Under the pieces are notes generated by a model. That model ran no database searches. It saw only the letters and a program-made list of their open reading frames with translations, and was not told where the DNA came from. Of a stretch of DNA of 64,000 nucleotides, positions 26,780 through 36,078 are shown piece by piece. Position 1 is the first letter of the stretch, and each line of letters opens with the position of its first letter. Position numbers and translations under genes: made by a program. Source of the DNA: Pseudomonadota bacterium (GTDB taxonomy: Bacteria > Desulfobacterota > Desulfobacteria > Desulfobacterales > Desulfosarcinaceae); NCBI GenBank assembly GCA_023435265.1, contig JAEYRZ010000012.1:3191-67190 (forward strand), in the 5' to 3' direction.

Positions 26780-28078
26780 TCATACGGAGGTCTGTTTGAG
26801 CGTGTAGGTCACCGTCGTCCCGGCCTGTTGGCCGGTGATCACATCCAGGCGGCTGCCGTACGCCTCCAGGATCCGGTGAACGATGGAAAGTCCCAACCCG
26901 GTGCCTTCCGGCTTGGTCGTATAGAAGGGATCGAAGATCGATTGTTCCACCTCGGGGGGCATTCCGCATCCATTGTCCTTGATCCGCACGCCGATTTCAT
27001 TATTCTTCATCTTCAGCGTTTCGATTTCGATCACCCCGTCGTCTCCGACCGCTTCGGCCGCATTCAACAGCAGGTTCCACATCACCTGGCGCAGGTGCGC
27101 CGGGTCCATCACCACCCAGGAGGAATTCGACAGCTTCCTGGTCAATGTGAAGTGCTTCGCGTGGTTGGCATCTTGTTCGAACAGGTCGATGATCTCTTCC
27201 ACGGCTTCTTTCAGATTGAGCTTGACCGGCTTACCGGCCGGGGGGCGGGCGAAGAACAGGAAGTCGTTCACCAATGTACTCAGCCGGTCCGTTTCGCGCA
27301 GTATGATCTCCATCAGCCGGCTGTGATCGGAATCATAATGGAATTCATCCTTGAGCATCTGGATCGAACCCACCAGCGATGCGAGCGGGTTTTTTATCTC
27401 ATGCGCCAGGCCTGCCGCCATTTCGCCCATGTAGGCCATCTTCTCCACCCGTTTGACATGCGTTTCCATATCCCTGAGCTCGTTTTGCGTCCTCCGGTTC
27501 TGTTCGGTCAGGAGTCCGCTCAAGAAGCCCACGGCAAAGCAGGCAGCGGTCGTGATCAGGATTCTATAACTCAAATGCGCCCAGCCGAGTGGCGCCAGCA
27601 CCGTTGCGGGATCATTCGTAATCGGCAGCAGAATACCGCGATACTGCAAAATGACCAGGCCCGCATATTGAATACTGCTCAACGCGGCGATCAGCAGTCC
27701 GCCGCGCATGTACACGAGCATGCTGGCATAGATGATAACCAGCAAATATAAAAAGGAGAAGAAGCTGGAAAAACCTCCTGTGACCACGATGATGAGCGAT
27801 ACGATGAACGTATCGATGCTCAGATGAAATTTGGAAAACAGCGATTTGGAGCGCGCTTTGATGAAAAAAGACAAAAAAGAGGATAAGACGATCGCCAGGA
27901 TGAGATAGTACATCAGCGTCAGGCGAAATTCGGAATCGACACCCTGACGCAGGTGCGTATACACGGTTGAACTCACCAGAAAGAAAAGCAATACCACACG
28001 GGAAGGGATGAGCCATTTTGACGAGGCCTGAGGTTCATGTCCCGACCGAGACGACTGAGCTTTTAAGGTATCGCGCAA
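26780..28078 (-). CDS. pilS: PilS-like membrane sensor histidine kinase
   Basis: 432-residue two-component sensor kinase. Six or so hydrophobic helices fill about residues 25-185, with little periplasmic sequence, as in PilS. The HisKA domain contains AAGLAHEIKNPLASLVGS, with the phospho-accepting histidine near residue 226. The ATPase domain has NLLLNAAEAV (N box), IKDNGCGMP (G1) and GTGLGLSIVHRI (G2). It is next to pilC, as in many type IV pilus clusters. The expected NtrC-family partner PilR is not adjacent; downstream sequence is non-coding and then the riboswitch. Confidence 0.8.
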   Translation of the reverse strand: MRDTLKAQSSRSGHEPQASSKWLIPSRVVLLFFLVSSTVYTHLRQGVDSEFRLTLMYYLILAIVLSSFLSFFIKARSKSLFSKFHLSIDTFIVSLIIVVTGGFSSFFSFLYLLVIIYASMLVYMRGGLLIAALSSIQYAGLVILQYRGILLPITNDPATVLAPLGWAHLSYRILITTAACFAVGFLSGLLTEQNRRTQNELRDMETHVKRVEKMAYMGEMAAGLAHEIKNPLASLVGSIQMLKDEFHYDSDHSRLMEIILRETDRLSTLVNDFLFFARPPAGKPVKLNLKEAVEEIIDLFEQDANHAKHFTLTRKLSNSSWVVMDPAHLRQVMWNLLLNAAEAVGDDGVIEIETLKMKNNEIGVRIKDNGCGMPPEVEQSIFDPFYTTKPEGTGLGLSIVHRILEAYGSRLDVITGQQAGTTVTYTLKQTSV

Positions 28079-28134
28079 ACCGATCGACTTAATTCAGCAC
28101 GCTGTTGAGAAAACGGGCACCCCGCCGTCAGGCA

Positions 28135-29346
28135 TCATCCACCGACGGCACCGGCCATTTTGAAGATCGGCAGATACATGGCCACGATCAGTCCTCCGAT
28201 GATGATGCCCAGAAACACGATCATCATCGGCTCGATCATGGCGGTGAGATTTTCGACCGCCTGATCGACTTCTTCATCGTAAAAATCGGCGATCTTTTCC
28301 AGCATGGCATCCAATGCACCGGTGGATTCGCCGACTGAAATCATCTGGCAGACCATCGCGGGAAACACGCCGCTGCTCGAAAGCGGGTCGGCCATCGTGC
28401 GCCCCTCCGCAATGCCTGAACGAACGGAATAGATTGCATTTTCGATGATGCGGTTGCCGGATGTCTTGGCCACGATGTCCAGGGCTTCCAGTATGGCCAC
28501 CCCGCTGGAGAGCATGGTTCCCATGGTGCGGGTGAACTTGGCGACGGCCACCTTGCGCAGCAGCAGTCCGAATACGGGGAGCTTGAGAACAAAGGCATCC
28601 ACGGTCAGCTTGCCTTTGTCGGTTTTATAATATTGTTTGAATGCGATGGCGAAGAGAATGCACGCGCCGATGATATAATGTATTTTTGATTTTACGAAAT
28701 TGCTGATCGCGATCACGATCAATGTAGGGCCGGGCAATGCACTGCCGAAATCGGCAAACATTTCCTGAAATACCGGGATGACGAACACCAGGATCACCGC
28801 CACGACGATCACGGCGACAGAGATCGTGATGGCCGGGTAGACCATGGCGCCCTTGACCTTGCGCTTGAGCCTGGCGGCCTTTTCCATATAGCCCGACAGG
28901 CGCTTGAGGATCACATCCAGAATACCGCCGGCCTCGCCGGCTGAAACCATGTTCACGAACAGATTGTCGAATTGGTTGGGGTATTTCTTCAGCGTTTCGG
29001 CGAGCGTCGATCCGCTTTCGACCCCATCCTTGATCTCCTTGAGCATCTTCTTGAAAGTGGCGTTTTCCTGTTGGGCTTGCAGAATATCGAGGCACTGGAT
29101 GATGGGCAGTCCGGCGTCGATCATAGTCGAAAACTGGCGAGCGAAAATGATGATGTCTTTTTCTTTGACCTTGGGCTGGAGGAAAGCGACATTTTCGAAC
29201 AGGTCCTTGGGCTTCTTCTTGATCTTGGAAGGCACGATCCGCATGCGGTTCAAGTGGGCCCGTACGGCGTCTTCACTGACCGCTTCCAGTTCCCCCTTCT
29301 GCACCTGGTTGCTTCGGTTCTTCCCTTCCCATAGATAAACCGCCAT
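28135..29346 (-). CDS. pilC: Type IV pilus inner-membrane platform protein
   Basis: 403-residue T2SSF/PilC polytopic protein that couples the pilus ATPases to pilin assembly. It carries two copies of the T2SSF domain (about 70-195 and 275-395), each with a glycine-containing GE motif (MVSAGEAGGILDVIL and MISVGESTGALDAML) and three membrane helices. The N-terminal ARQFSTMIDAGLPI segment is typical. The ribosome-binding site GGGGG is just before the ATG. Pilin and ATPase genes are not in the window. Confidence 0.92.
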   Translation of the reverse strand: MAVYLWEGKNRSNQVQKGELEAVSEDAVRAHLNRMRIVPSKIKKKPKDLFENVAFLQPKVKEKDIIIFARQFSTMIDAGLPIIQCLDILQAQQENATFKKMLKEIKDGVESGSTLAETLKKYPNQFDNLFVNMVSAGEAGGILDVILKRLSGYMEKAARLKRKVKGAMVYPAITISVAVIVVAVILVFVIPVFQEMFADFGSALPGPTLIVIAISNFVKSKIHYIIGACILFAIAFKQYYKTDKGKLTVDAFVLKLPVFGLLLRKVAVAKFTRTMGTMLSSGVAILEALDIVAKTSGNRIIENAIYSVRSGIAEGRTMADPLSSSGVFPAMVCQMISVGESTGALDAMLEKIADFYDEEVDQAVENLTAMIEPMMIVFLGIIIGGLIVAMYLPIFKMAGAVGG

Positions 29347-29603
29347 TTTTCCCCCTCGAATCTATTGCCGTCCGACCGTGTCAGGCTGCCGCGAAGCGCG
29401 TTTTCCCTAAAGAATTCGAATTCATTTTGAGGTAGCATAACGCTACTGTTGCAGCAATAACTGATTCCTTTCGCCGTCTTCAAGGCTCTAAAGCAAACCG
29501 CATACCATGCTTTTTCTAAATTTCGGCCGTTCGGATCGAAACTTGAGAACGGGCGGAAATGGTAATTCTTGCCAAATAAAAGGATGTATGACTATTTTCT
29601 GCG

Positions 29604-32357
29604 ATGACGCAAAGCCCCTACGACCCCATGCCGACGCCGGGCGGCCAGGAAGCGATGCCTGCGCACGATTCGGAGAAATTGACGGTCATCACGACGCACA
29701 TCAATGCGGACTTCGACGCTCTGGGTTCACTGCTCGCCGCTCAAAAGCTGTACCCCGATGCCAAAGTGGTTTTCCCCGGGTCGCAGGAAAAAAGCCTGCG
29801 CAACTTTTTCATTCAGTCAATGGTGTACCTGTTCAATCTGACGGATATCAAAGATATCCGCATGCCGGAGGTAAAGCGGCTTGTGCTCGTGGATACCCGC
29901 CGGGCCGACCGCATCGGCAAACTGGCCTCCATACTGGATAACAAGGAGCTGGAAGTCCACATTTATGATCACCATCCGGTAAAGTCGGACGACATCCGGG
30001 GACAGCAGGAGTTTCACCGCCTGACCGGCGCGACGGTCACGATTCTGACGGACATCATCCGCAAACGCGCCCTGGCGCTGACCGCCGAGGAAGCCACGAT
30101 CATGTGCCTGGGCATCTATGAAGACACCGGATCGTTCACCTTCAACTCCACAACGGCCGAGGATTTCGATGCGGCCGCATTTCTGGTCAGGCAGGGCGCC
30201 AATATCAACATCATCTCCAGCTTGATCGCCCGCGAAATCAGTCCCGAACAAATCGGCTACCTGAACGACATGATTCAGGCCACCACGCGCCACATCATCA
30301 ACGGCGTCGAAGTCGTCGTCACCCGGGTCGCCTATGATCATTATCTGCCGGATTTCGCCTTCCTCGTTCATAAAATGGTGAAGATGGAAGAGATCGATGC
30401 CCTGTTCGCCCTGGCCATGATGGAAAACAAGGTCTACATCGTGGCCCGCAGCCGCACCGACGATGTGGACGCAGGGGATATTCTGAGTACCCTCGGCGGC
30501 GGCGGGCATCCATCCGCGGCTTCGGCGGTCATCAAAGGCGAAACCCTGGCCCAGGTCGAACAATCGCTTTTCAAGGAGTTGCAGCGCCAGATTCGAACCC
30601 GCCGGCAGGCGCGCCACCTCATGGCGTCACCCCCCATAACGGTCAAAACCGATGTCAGCTGCGCCGAGGCCAACGCGCTGCTGACACGCTACAACATCAA
30701 TGCCCTGCTGGTTGTGGATGCCGATCCCCCCCACAGCCTGGCCGGTTTCATTACGCGCCAGGTGATCGAAAAAGCGATTTTTCACGAACTCGGCCGGACG
30801 CCGGTCAAAGACTACATGAATACCGAAATGGAGCAGGTTTCCCCGGAAGCGGAACTGCCGGAGGTGCAGGAAAAAATCATCACCAACAAGCAGCGCATTC
30901 TGCCGGTGGTCGACGGCACGGCGATCCTGGGCGTGATCACCCGCACCGACCTGCTCAATATCCTGGTGCAGCAATCCCGCCTGGCGCCCAACAACACCGC
31001 CGACCCCTTCAAGAGTCCGCTGCACGCCCGCACGCGGAATATCAATCACTTCATGCAGGAACGCCTGACGGAGCGCATCATCGAGACCCTGCGGCAGGCC
31101 GGCCGGACCGCCGACCGGCTCGCTTTCGAGGCTTATGTGGTGGGGGGATTCGTCCGGGATCTTTTTCTGTACCGCCCCAACGAAGATCTGGACATCGTCG
31201 TCGAAGGCGACGGCATCGCCTTTGCCAAAGCCCTTGCCGCGCAGTCCAATGCCCGCATCCATACGCATAAAAAGTTCGGCACGGCCGTGGTGATTTACCC
31301 GGACGGTTTCAAGATCGACATCGCCACGGCGCGCCTCGAATATTACCGTTCACCGGCCGCTTTGCCCGATGTCGAGATGAGCTCAATCAAACTCGATCTA
31401 TTCCGCCGCGATTTCACGATCAACACCCTGGCGATTCATCTCAATCCGGATAAATTCGGGCAATTGATCGACTTCTTCGCCGCTCAGAAAGATCTCAAGG
31501 ACAAAGTGATCCGGGTGCTGCACAATCTCAGCTTCGTCGAGGACCCGACCCGTGTCTTTCGGGCGATCCGCTTCGAGCAGCGCTTCGGCTTCACCATCGG
31601 CAAGCTGACTTCGAACCTGATCCAGAATGCCGTGCGTATGGACTTTTTCAAGCGCCTCAGCGGGCGACGGGTTTTCACAGAAATCCGTTTGATTCTCGAG
31701 GAGCAAAATCCGGCGCCGGCCATCGCCCGCATGGAGGATTACAGCCTGCTCGCCGTCATTCATCCTTCCCTTGCGCTGAAGGACGAACTGATCGAACAAC
31801 TCAATGCGGTCAGCAGCACCCTGGCCTGGCACGATCTGCTTTTCACGGAAGAACCCTATCTCCGCTGGGCGGTCTATTTCATGGTCCTTTTGCGCGGCTT
31901 CGATCTGCCGACCTCCCTCGAGATCTGCCAGCGCCTGGAACTGGCGCCCCGGTACGCCCAGGTGTTGTGCTCGGGCCGCCTGCAGGCCGAAGAGCGCCTC
32001 TTTCAACTGGAGCGCCACCTGCCGCAGACAGCGGCCAAGCTGTACCATCGACTGCATGCATTCCGCACCGAGCTGATCCTGTACATGATGGCCGTCACCC
32101 AGCGCAAAGCGGTCAAGAAAGCCATTTCACGCTTCCACACCCAGCTGCGGACGGTGGAGACCGTCGTCGGCGGCGAAGACCTCAAAGCGCTGGGTCTCAA
32201 GCCCGGGCCGCTTTTCCGCGAAATTCTCGAGAAAGTACGCGACGCCAGGCTCAACGGCAGAGTCGAGACGCGGGAGGACGAAATCCGCATGATCCGGGAG
32301 TGGATCGCGACCGGCATCCCCAACAAAGCTCTTGATTCAAAGGAATCAAGCCGATAG
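29604..32357 (+). CDS. DHH-CBS-poly(A)polymerase fusion, probable A-adding tRNA nucleotidyltransferase
   Basis: 917-residue protein with three modules. Residues about 25-330 are a DHH/DHHA1 phosphoesterase (HINADFDALGS, VDTRR, YDHHP, GGGGHPSAASAVIKG). Two CBS domains follow (about 335-455), which usually bind adenine nucleotides. The C-terminal half is a class II nucleotidyltransferase: YVVGGFVRDLFL, then EDLDIVVEG with the catalytic acidic pair, and RRDFTINTLAIHL. Proteins of this architecture are the A-adding half of a split CCA-adding system in several deep-branching bacteria; the DHH part suggests added nuclease or ligand sensing. The start could also be the ATG at 29655. Confidence 0.85.
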   Translation: MTQSPYDPMPTPGGQEAMPAHDSEKLTVITTHINADFDALGSLLAAQKLYPDAKVVFPGSQEKSLRNFFIQSMVYLFNLTDIKDIRMPEVKRLVLVDTRRADRIGKLASILDNKELEVHIYDHHPVKSDDIRGQQEFHRLTGATVTILTDIIRKRALALTAEEATIMCLGIYEDTGSFTFNSTTAEDFDAAAFLVRQGANINIISSLIAREISPEQIGYLNDMIQATTRHIINGVEVVVTRVAYDHYLPDFAFLVHKMVKMEEIDALFALAMMENKVYIVARSRTDDVDAGDILSTLGGGGHPSAASAVIKGETLAQVEQSLFKELQRQIRTRRQARHLMASPPITVKTDVSCAEANALLTRYNINALLVVDADPPHSLAGFITRQVIEKAIFHELGRTPVKDYMNTEMEQVSPEAELPEVQEKIITNKQRILPVVDGTAILGVITRTDLLNILVQQSRLAPNNTADPFKSPLHARTRNINHFMQERLTERIIETLRQAGRTADRLAFEAYVVGGFVRDLFLYRPNEDLDIVVEGDGIAFAKALAAQSNARIHTHKKFGTAVVIYPDGFKIDIATARLEYYRSPAALPDVEMSSIKLDLFRRDFTINTLAIHLNPDKFGQLIDFFAAQKDLKDKVIRVLHNLSFVEDPTRVFRAIRFEQRFGFTIGKLTSNLIQNAVRMDFFKRLSGRRVFTEIRLILEEQNPAPAIARMEDYSLLAVIHPSLALKDELIEQLNAVSSTLAWHDLLFTEEPYLRWAVYFMVLLRGFDLPTSLEICQRLELAPRYAQVLCSGRLQAEERLFQLERHLPQTAAKLYHRLHAFRTELILYMMAVTQRKAVKKAISRFHTQLRTVETVVGGEDLKALGLKPGPLFREILEKVRDARLNGRVETREDEIRMIREWIATGIPNKALDSKESSR

Positions 32358-32422
32358 ATTATCGCGTTCAATAACCTCGATCGGCATTCCCCGGATGTCG
32401 TGCGGCTTTCAAGGAGCGATCC

Positions 32423-33412
32423 ATGACTGGAAAAAAACGTGTTTTGAGCGGGATGCGTCCCACCGGCCCGCTTCACCTGGGCAATTATCTCGGGGCCCTG
32501 AAAAACTGGGTGGAGATGCAGGATCGGTACGAGTGCTTCTTCTTTGTCGCCGATTGGCACGCCTTGACCAGCGATTACGAGAACCCGAAAAATATGTCCG
32601 AGTATGTCCGCCAGATCGTCATCGACTGGCTGAGCGCCGGCCTTTCACCTGAAAAAAGCACCCTGTTCGTCCAATCCAGAGTACCGGAACATGCCGAACT
32701 GTTCCTGATCCTCTCGATGATCACACCCGTCCCATGGCTGGAACGCAACCCGACGTACAAGGACCAGATCGTCCAGATCCAGAACAAGGACCTGTCGACC
32801 TTCGGCTTCCTGGGGTATCCGGTTCTGCAGGCCGCCGACATCATCATTTACAAAGCCAACGCCGTTCCGGTGGGCGTCGATCAGGTGCCGCATGTCGAGA
32901 TCACGCGCGAAATCGCCCGCCGGTTCAATTTCCTGTACGGCGACGTTTTTCCCGAACCTGAGGCCATCCTGACCCAGACCCCGAAAATTCTGGGGCTCGA
33001 CCGCCGCAAAATGAGCAAAAGCTACGCCAACGCCATATTTTTGTCCGATGAACCCGATCAGATCAAAACCAAGGTCATGCAGATGATCACCGATCCGCAG
33101 CGCGCCCGCCGCAGCGATCCCGGCAATCCCGACATCTGCAATGTGTATGAGTTCCACAAGCTGTACACCGACGCGCAAACGACGGAAAGCATCAATTCGC
33201 AATGCCGTGCGGCCCGGATCGGCTGCGTGGAATGCAAGAAGGCCATGGCCGAAAATCTCGTCGCGGCCATGGCGCCGATGCTGGAAACACGCCGCCACTA
33301 TGAAGCCAATCCCGGCCTGGTGGAGGAGATCATGAAGGAAGGCAGCCGCAGAGCCCGCGAGGTCGCGCGCCGGACCATGGAGCAGGTGCGCGCCGCGGTC
33401 AATATTCTCTGA
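32423..33412 (+). CDS. trpS: Tryptophanyl-tRNA synthetase
   Basis: 329-residue class I synthetase. GPLHLGNYLGALKNW holds the HIGH-equivalent motif near residue 17, and RRKMSKSYANAI is the KMSKS loop. AAGGAGCG lies seven bases before the ATG. Length is normal for bacterial TrpS. It is followed after 20 bases by scpA, an arrangement that suggests one transcript with scpA and scpB. Confidence 0.95.
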   Translation: MTGKKRVLSGMRPTGPLHLGNYLGALKNWVEMQDRYECFFFVADWHALTSDYENPKNMSEYVRQIVIDWLSAGLSPEKSTLFVQSRVPEHAELFLILSMITPVPWLERNPTYKDQIVQIQNKDLSTFGFLGYPVLQAADIIIYKANAVPVGVDQVPHVEITREIARRFNFLYGDVFPEPEAILTQTPKILGLDRRKMSKSYANAIFLSDEPDQIKTKVMQMITDPQRARRSDPGNPDICNVYEFHKLYTDAQTTESINSQCRAARIGCVECKKAMAENLVAAMAPMLETRRHYEANPGLVEEIMKEGSRRAREVARRTMEQVRAAVNIL

Positions 33413-33432
33413 TCGGGCAGGTTTGATCTTGC

Positions 33433-34155
33433 ATGGACATCGAAACCCAAGAAGCTGAATACAAGGTGGTCCTCGAAAACGTTTTCGAAGGCCCCATGGA
33501 CCTGCTGATCCACCTGATCAAAAAGAACGAAGTGGATGTCTACGACATTCCCATCGCGCTGATCACCGAACAGTATCTGGCCTACATCGAATGGATGCAG
33601 CTGCTCAACATCGACAACGTGGGCGAGTTTCTGGTCATGGCCGCCACACTGGCGCAGATCAAGTCGCGGATGCTGCTCCCGTCGCACGGCGGCGAGACGG
33701 AAGAAGAGGACCCGCGGCTCGAAATCGCCCGGCCGCTGGCCGAATACCTGCAGATCAAGTCGGCCGCCGAGGCGCTTGCCGAACGCAACCTGCTCGGCGA
33801 CAAGATCTTCGTACGGCGCCCCAATTCGAAAGCGTACCTCCCGCAGGAGCAGGACAACATTCAAGTCGGGCTCTTCGAACTGATCGATGCCTTCCAGAAA
33901 ATCCTTCAGAAGATCACCAAGGATCATACAGTCGACCTGGCCTCGGAGCCCGTCTCGGTCAAAGACCGCATGAACGCCATCATCGCGGTGATCGAAGAAC
34001 GGGGGTCCATCACTTTTTTCGAACTCTTCGAGGGGCTCCCGGAAAAAAAATTTCTGATCGTCACCTTCCTGGCGCTGCTGGAACTGATGAAGCTGAATCT
34101 GGTGCGCGTGGTCCAAAGTACCCAAAGCGGCATTATCCGACTATTTTATCAATGA
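33433..34155 (+). CDS. scpA: Segregation and condensation protein A
   Basis: 240-residue kleisin subunit of the bacterial SMC complex, which bridges the two SMC heads in chromosome condensation. The N-terminal block FEGPMDLLIHLIKKNEVDVYDIPIA is the ScpA signature, followed by FLVMAATLAQIKSRMLLP. The C-terminal winged-helix part (FFELFEGLPEKKFLIVTFLALLEL) binds the SMC cap. scpB follows nine bases after its stop. Confidence 0.94.
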   Translation: MDIETQEAEYKVVLENVFEGPMDLLIHLIKKNEVDVYDIPIALITEQYLAYIEWMQLLNIDNVGEFLVMAATLAQIKSRMLLPSHGGETEEEDPRLEIARPLAEYLQIKSAAEALAERNLLGDKIFVRRPNSKAYLPQEQDNIQVGLFELIDAFQKILQKITKDHTVDLASEPVSVKDRMNAIIAVIEERGSITFFELFEGLPEKKFLIVTFLALLELMKLNLVRVVQSTQSGIIRLFYQ

Positions 34156-34164
34156 TCGACCGAT

Positions 34165-35004
34165 ATGCATGAACTGCACAGCATCATCGAAAGTCTCCTG
34201 TTCGCCGCCGATGAACCGCTTTCCACGGATAAGCTGAAAAGCATCCTGGAGACGGTCGAAGTCCGTGAGATCCGGGCGGCCCTCGCGCAGCTTCAGGCAG
34301 ACTACGATCAGCGGGGCGGTGGTTTCGGCCTGTTCGAAGTGGCCGGCGGCTGGCAGCTGCGCTCGCGGCCGGAATACCATGAATGGATCAAGCGGCTGCT
34401 GCAACCCTCGCCCCAGCGCCTGAGCAAGGCGGCGCTGGAGACGCTGGCCCTGATCGCCTATCGGCAGCCCATCATCCGCGCCGATATCGAACATATCCGG
34501 GGCGTCGACTGCGGTGGCGTTCTGCGCCAATTGATGGAACGCAAGCTGATCCGCGTCCTGGGCCGCCGCGAAATTCCCGGCCGCCCCCTGATTTATGCGA
34601 CCACCCGCGCCTTCCTGGAGCTGTTCGACCTAAAGGACCTCAAAGACCTGCCCAGTCCCAGGGAAATCCAGGAACTGGGCAATGCCTATGCCGGCGTGCA
34701 ACAGCGAACCGCGGCCGAAGCAAGGGATGAGGCCGGAATGCCGTCGCCGGCCGCGGCGGAGACGGATACAGAGCCCTCCTTGCCGACTCCCATGGAATCC
34801 GGGGCGCCCGAAGAGAGCGGCGGGAGCGGACCTTCCGAAGACGGCGCGACGATTGAAACCGGCCAACCTTCAGCCGAAGCGGATGGCAAGCCAGCGAATT
34901 CGTTGATGATCGATGATGGTTCGGCCGGCGATGCGGATGCGCCGGAACAGGAAAAAAGGCTTGACTTGCCGAGGGGCTCCACCCTATATGAAGCGGACGA
35001 TTGA
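34165..35004 (+). CDS. scpB: Segregation and condensation protein B, with acidic C-terminal tail
   Basis: 279-residue partner of ScpA. Two winged-helix domains occupy about residues 1-175, with SIIESLLFAADEPLS at the start and LETLALIAYRQPIIRADIEHIRGVD in the second domain. The remaining 90 or so residues are low-complexity, acidic and rich in Pro, Ser and Glu. They are unlike the usual short end of ScpB (about 190 residues) and are probably disordered. The SMC gene is not in the window. tRNA-Val begins 12 bases after the stop. Confidence 0.93.
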   Translation: MHELHSIIESLLFAADEPLSTDKLKSILETVEVREIRAALAQLQADYDQRGGGFGLFEVAGGWQLRSRPEYHEWIKRLLQPSPQRLSKAALETLALIAYRQPIIRADIEHIRGVDCGGVLRQLMERKLIRVLGRREIPGRPLIYATTRAFLELFDLKDLKDLPSPREIQELGNAYAGVQQRTAAEARDEAGMPSPAAAETDTEPSLPTPMESGAPEESGGSGPSEDGATIETGQPSAEADGKPANSLMIDDGSAGDADAPEQEKRLDLPRGSTLYEADD

Positions 35005-35016
35005 AACTCGGAACAC

Positions 35017-35091
35017 GGGCGGTTAACTCAGTGGGAGAGTGCCACCTTCACACGGTGGAAGTCGGAGGTTCAAATCCTCTACCGCCTACCA
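35017..35091 (+). tRNA. tRNA-Val (CAC)
   Basis: Complete 75-base cloverleaf. The acceptor stem GGGCGGT pairs with ACCGCCT, the D stem is ACTC/GAGT, the anticodon stem CCACC/GGTGG has loop TTCACAC (anticodon CAC), and the T stem GGAGG/CCTCT has loop TTCAAAT. The 3' CCA is encoded. It reads GUG codons. Confidence 0.95.
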
Positions 35092-35096
35092 CAATA

Positions 35097-35138
35097 AAAC
35101 AAAGGGTTGCAGGATTTTCCCGCAACCCTTTGTTTTTT
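35097..35138 (+). terminator. Rho-independent terminator after tRNA-Val
   Basis: CAAAGGGTTGC (35100-35110) and its exact complement (35122-35132) form an 11-base stem with an 11-base loop, followed by TTTTTT. It ends the scpB-tRNA transcript. Confidence 0.92.
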
Positions 35139-35534
35139 GATCTTGGTAACACTGTATTACCAACTATTCTCCCGCACTGATCACCATCCCTTTGGCTTCC
35201 ATTCAAACGTTTGAGCGCCGCGTTTCTGTGCGGAAAGGGCCGCCCGCCACCCGACAAGGTTTGCCCGGCAGCTGTCGGCCTTGCAGACGTTGAACTTTGC
35301 CGTCTAAACAGCACGACAAGCGCGGCCTTGTCCGACCCGCCGGCGCCTTCGAGCAGCTTTTCGATTTCGGCTTTTTCCATCGCTTTTTTATTTTCCGGGC
35401 GTCAAATTTTTATGGACAGATGAATTTCCTGCATAACAATTTACCGAACTCACGTCCGGCTCGTGCCTTGCCGAGCTCTTGCGACAGTTGGTTGTACCCA
35501 AATATTCCAAGGGGTTTTTCCTCCAGGAGCCGCA
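35139..35534. other. Non-coding stretch with a decayed duplicated segment (copy A)
   Basis: No intact gene is seen. About 35305-35385 (minus sense) resembles a segment near 36595-36665, sharing GGCCTTGTCCG and CAGCTTTTCG. A minus-strand frame starting at 35380 (MEKAEIEKLLEGAGGSDKAA) matches a broken frame in the other copy. It looks like the remnant of a short gene duplicated together with the receivers that follow. Confidence 0.45.
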
Positions 35535-35924
35535 ATGAACTCGATCGTGCTGGTCGACGACCACGATATTTACCGATCCAATCTAAAGCTAAACCTCAAG
35601 GACCTGAACATCGTCGGCGAGGCCGTCGATTATCCCTCGGCCCTTGAGCTTATCGAAAGAGTAAAACCCGATCTTGTGATCCTCGGCTTTTCGCAAGCTT
35701 TTGACGGGAACGTTTCGATCATTTCCGACATCATTTCCCGCCACCCTTCGGTCAAGATCCTAGTCCTGACCATCTACGATTGGTCCGGCTATGCCACGGC
35801 GGCCCTCGCCCGGGGGGCAGCGGGTTATTGCCTCAAGTACGAAGCGATAGACGAAATTAACAGGGCAATATCCGCGGTGCTGCGAGGCGAACGCTACATC
35901 AGCCCCCATTTGACGGACTATTAA
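35535..35924 (+). CDS. Stand-alone receiver domain protein lacking the phospho-acceptor Asp (receiver 1)
   Basis: 129-residue protein consisting only of a NarL/FixJ-type receiver domain. The first acidic pair is present (VLVDDHDIY), as are the switch threonine (ILVLTIY) and the conserved lysine (YCLKYEA). The phosphorylation site is Gly instead of Asp (DLVILGFSQAF). The chain stops at GERYISPHL, just where the linker to the HTH would begin, so no DNA-binding domain is present. The ATG at 35535 has CAGGAG upstream. It is strongly similar to receiver 3, including at the DNA level. It may work as a phosphorylation-independent decoy or partner. Confidence 0.85.
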   Translation: MNSIVLVDDHDIYRSNLKLNLKDLNIVGEAVDYPSALELIERVKPDLVILGFSQAFDGNVSIISDIISRHPSVKILVLTIYDWSGYATAALARGAAGYCLKYEAIDEINRAISAVLRGERYISPHLTDY

Positions 35925-36078
35925 GCCATCGGAACACGCGCTTATTTACATGCGAATCGTAGACAAACCGCACTCTAGGTAATAGGGTCAGCCAGCATCG
36001 CTGTTCACCCGCTGCTTATCTTTTTTCATGTGTGCCTAATCGAGTGGATGGCAGAACCCTCCTGAAGCGAGGCGTCTT

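Noticed and set aside
35048..35380. Minus-strand open frame ending in GGRGFEPPTSTV
   Set aside because: This ending is the usual translation of the antisense strand of a tRNA; the frame runs into tRNA-Val. Only its first part is of interest, as a decayed repeat.
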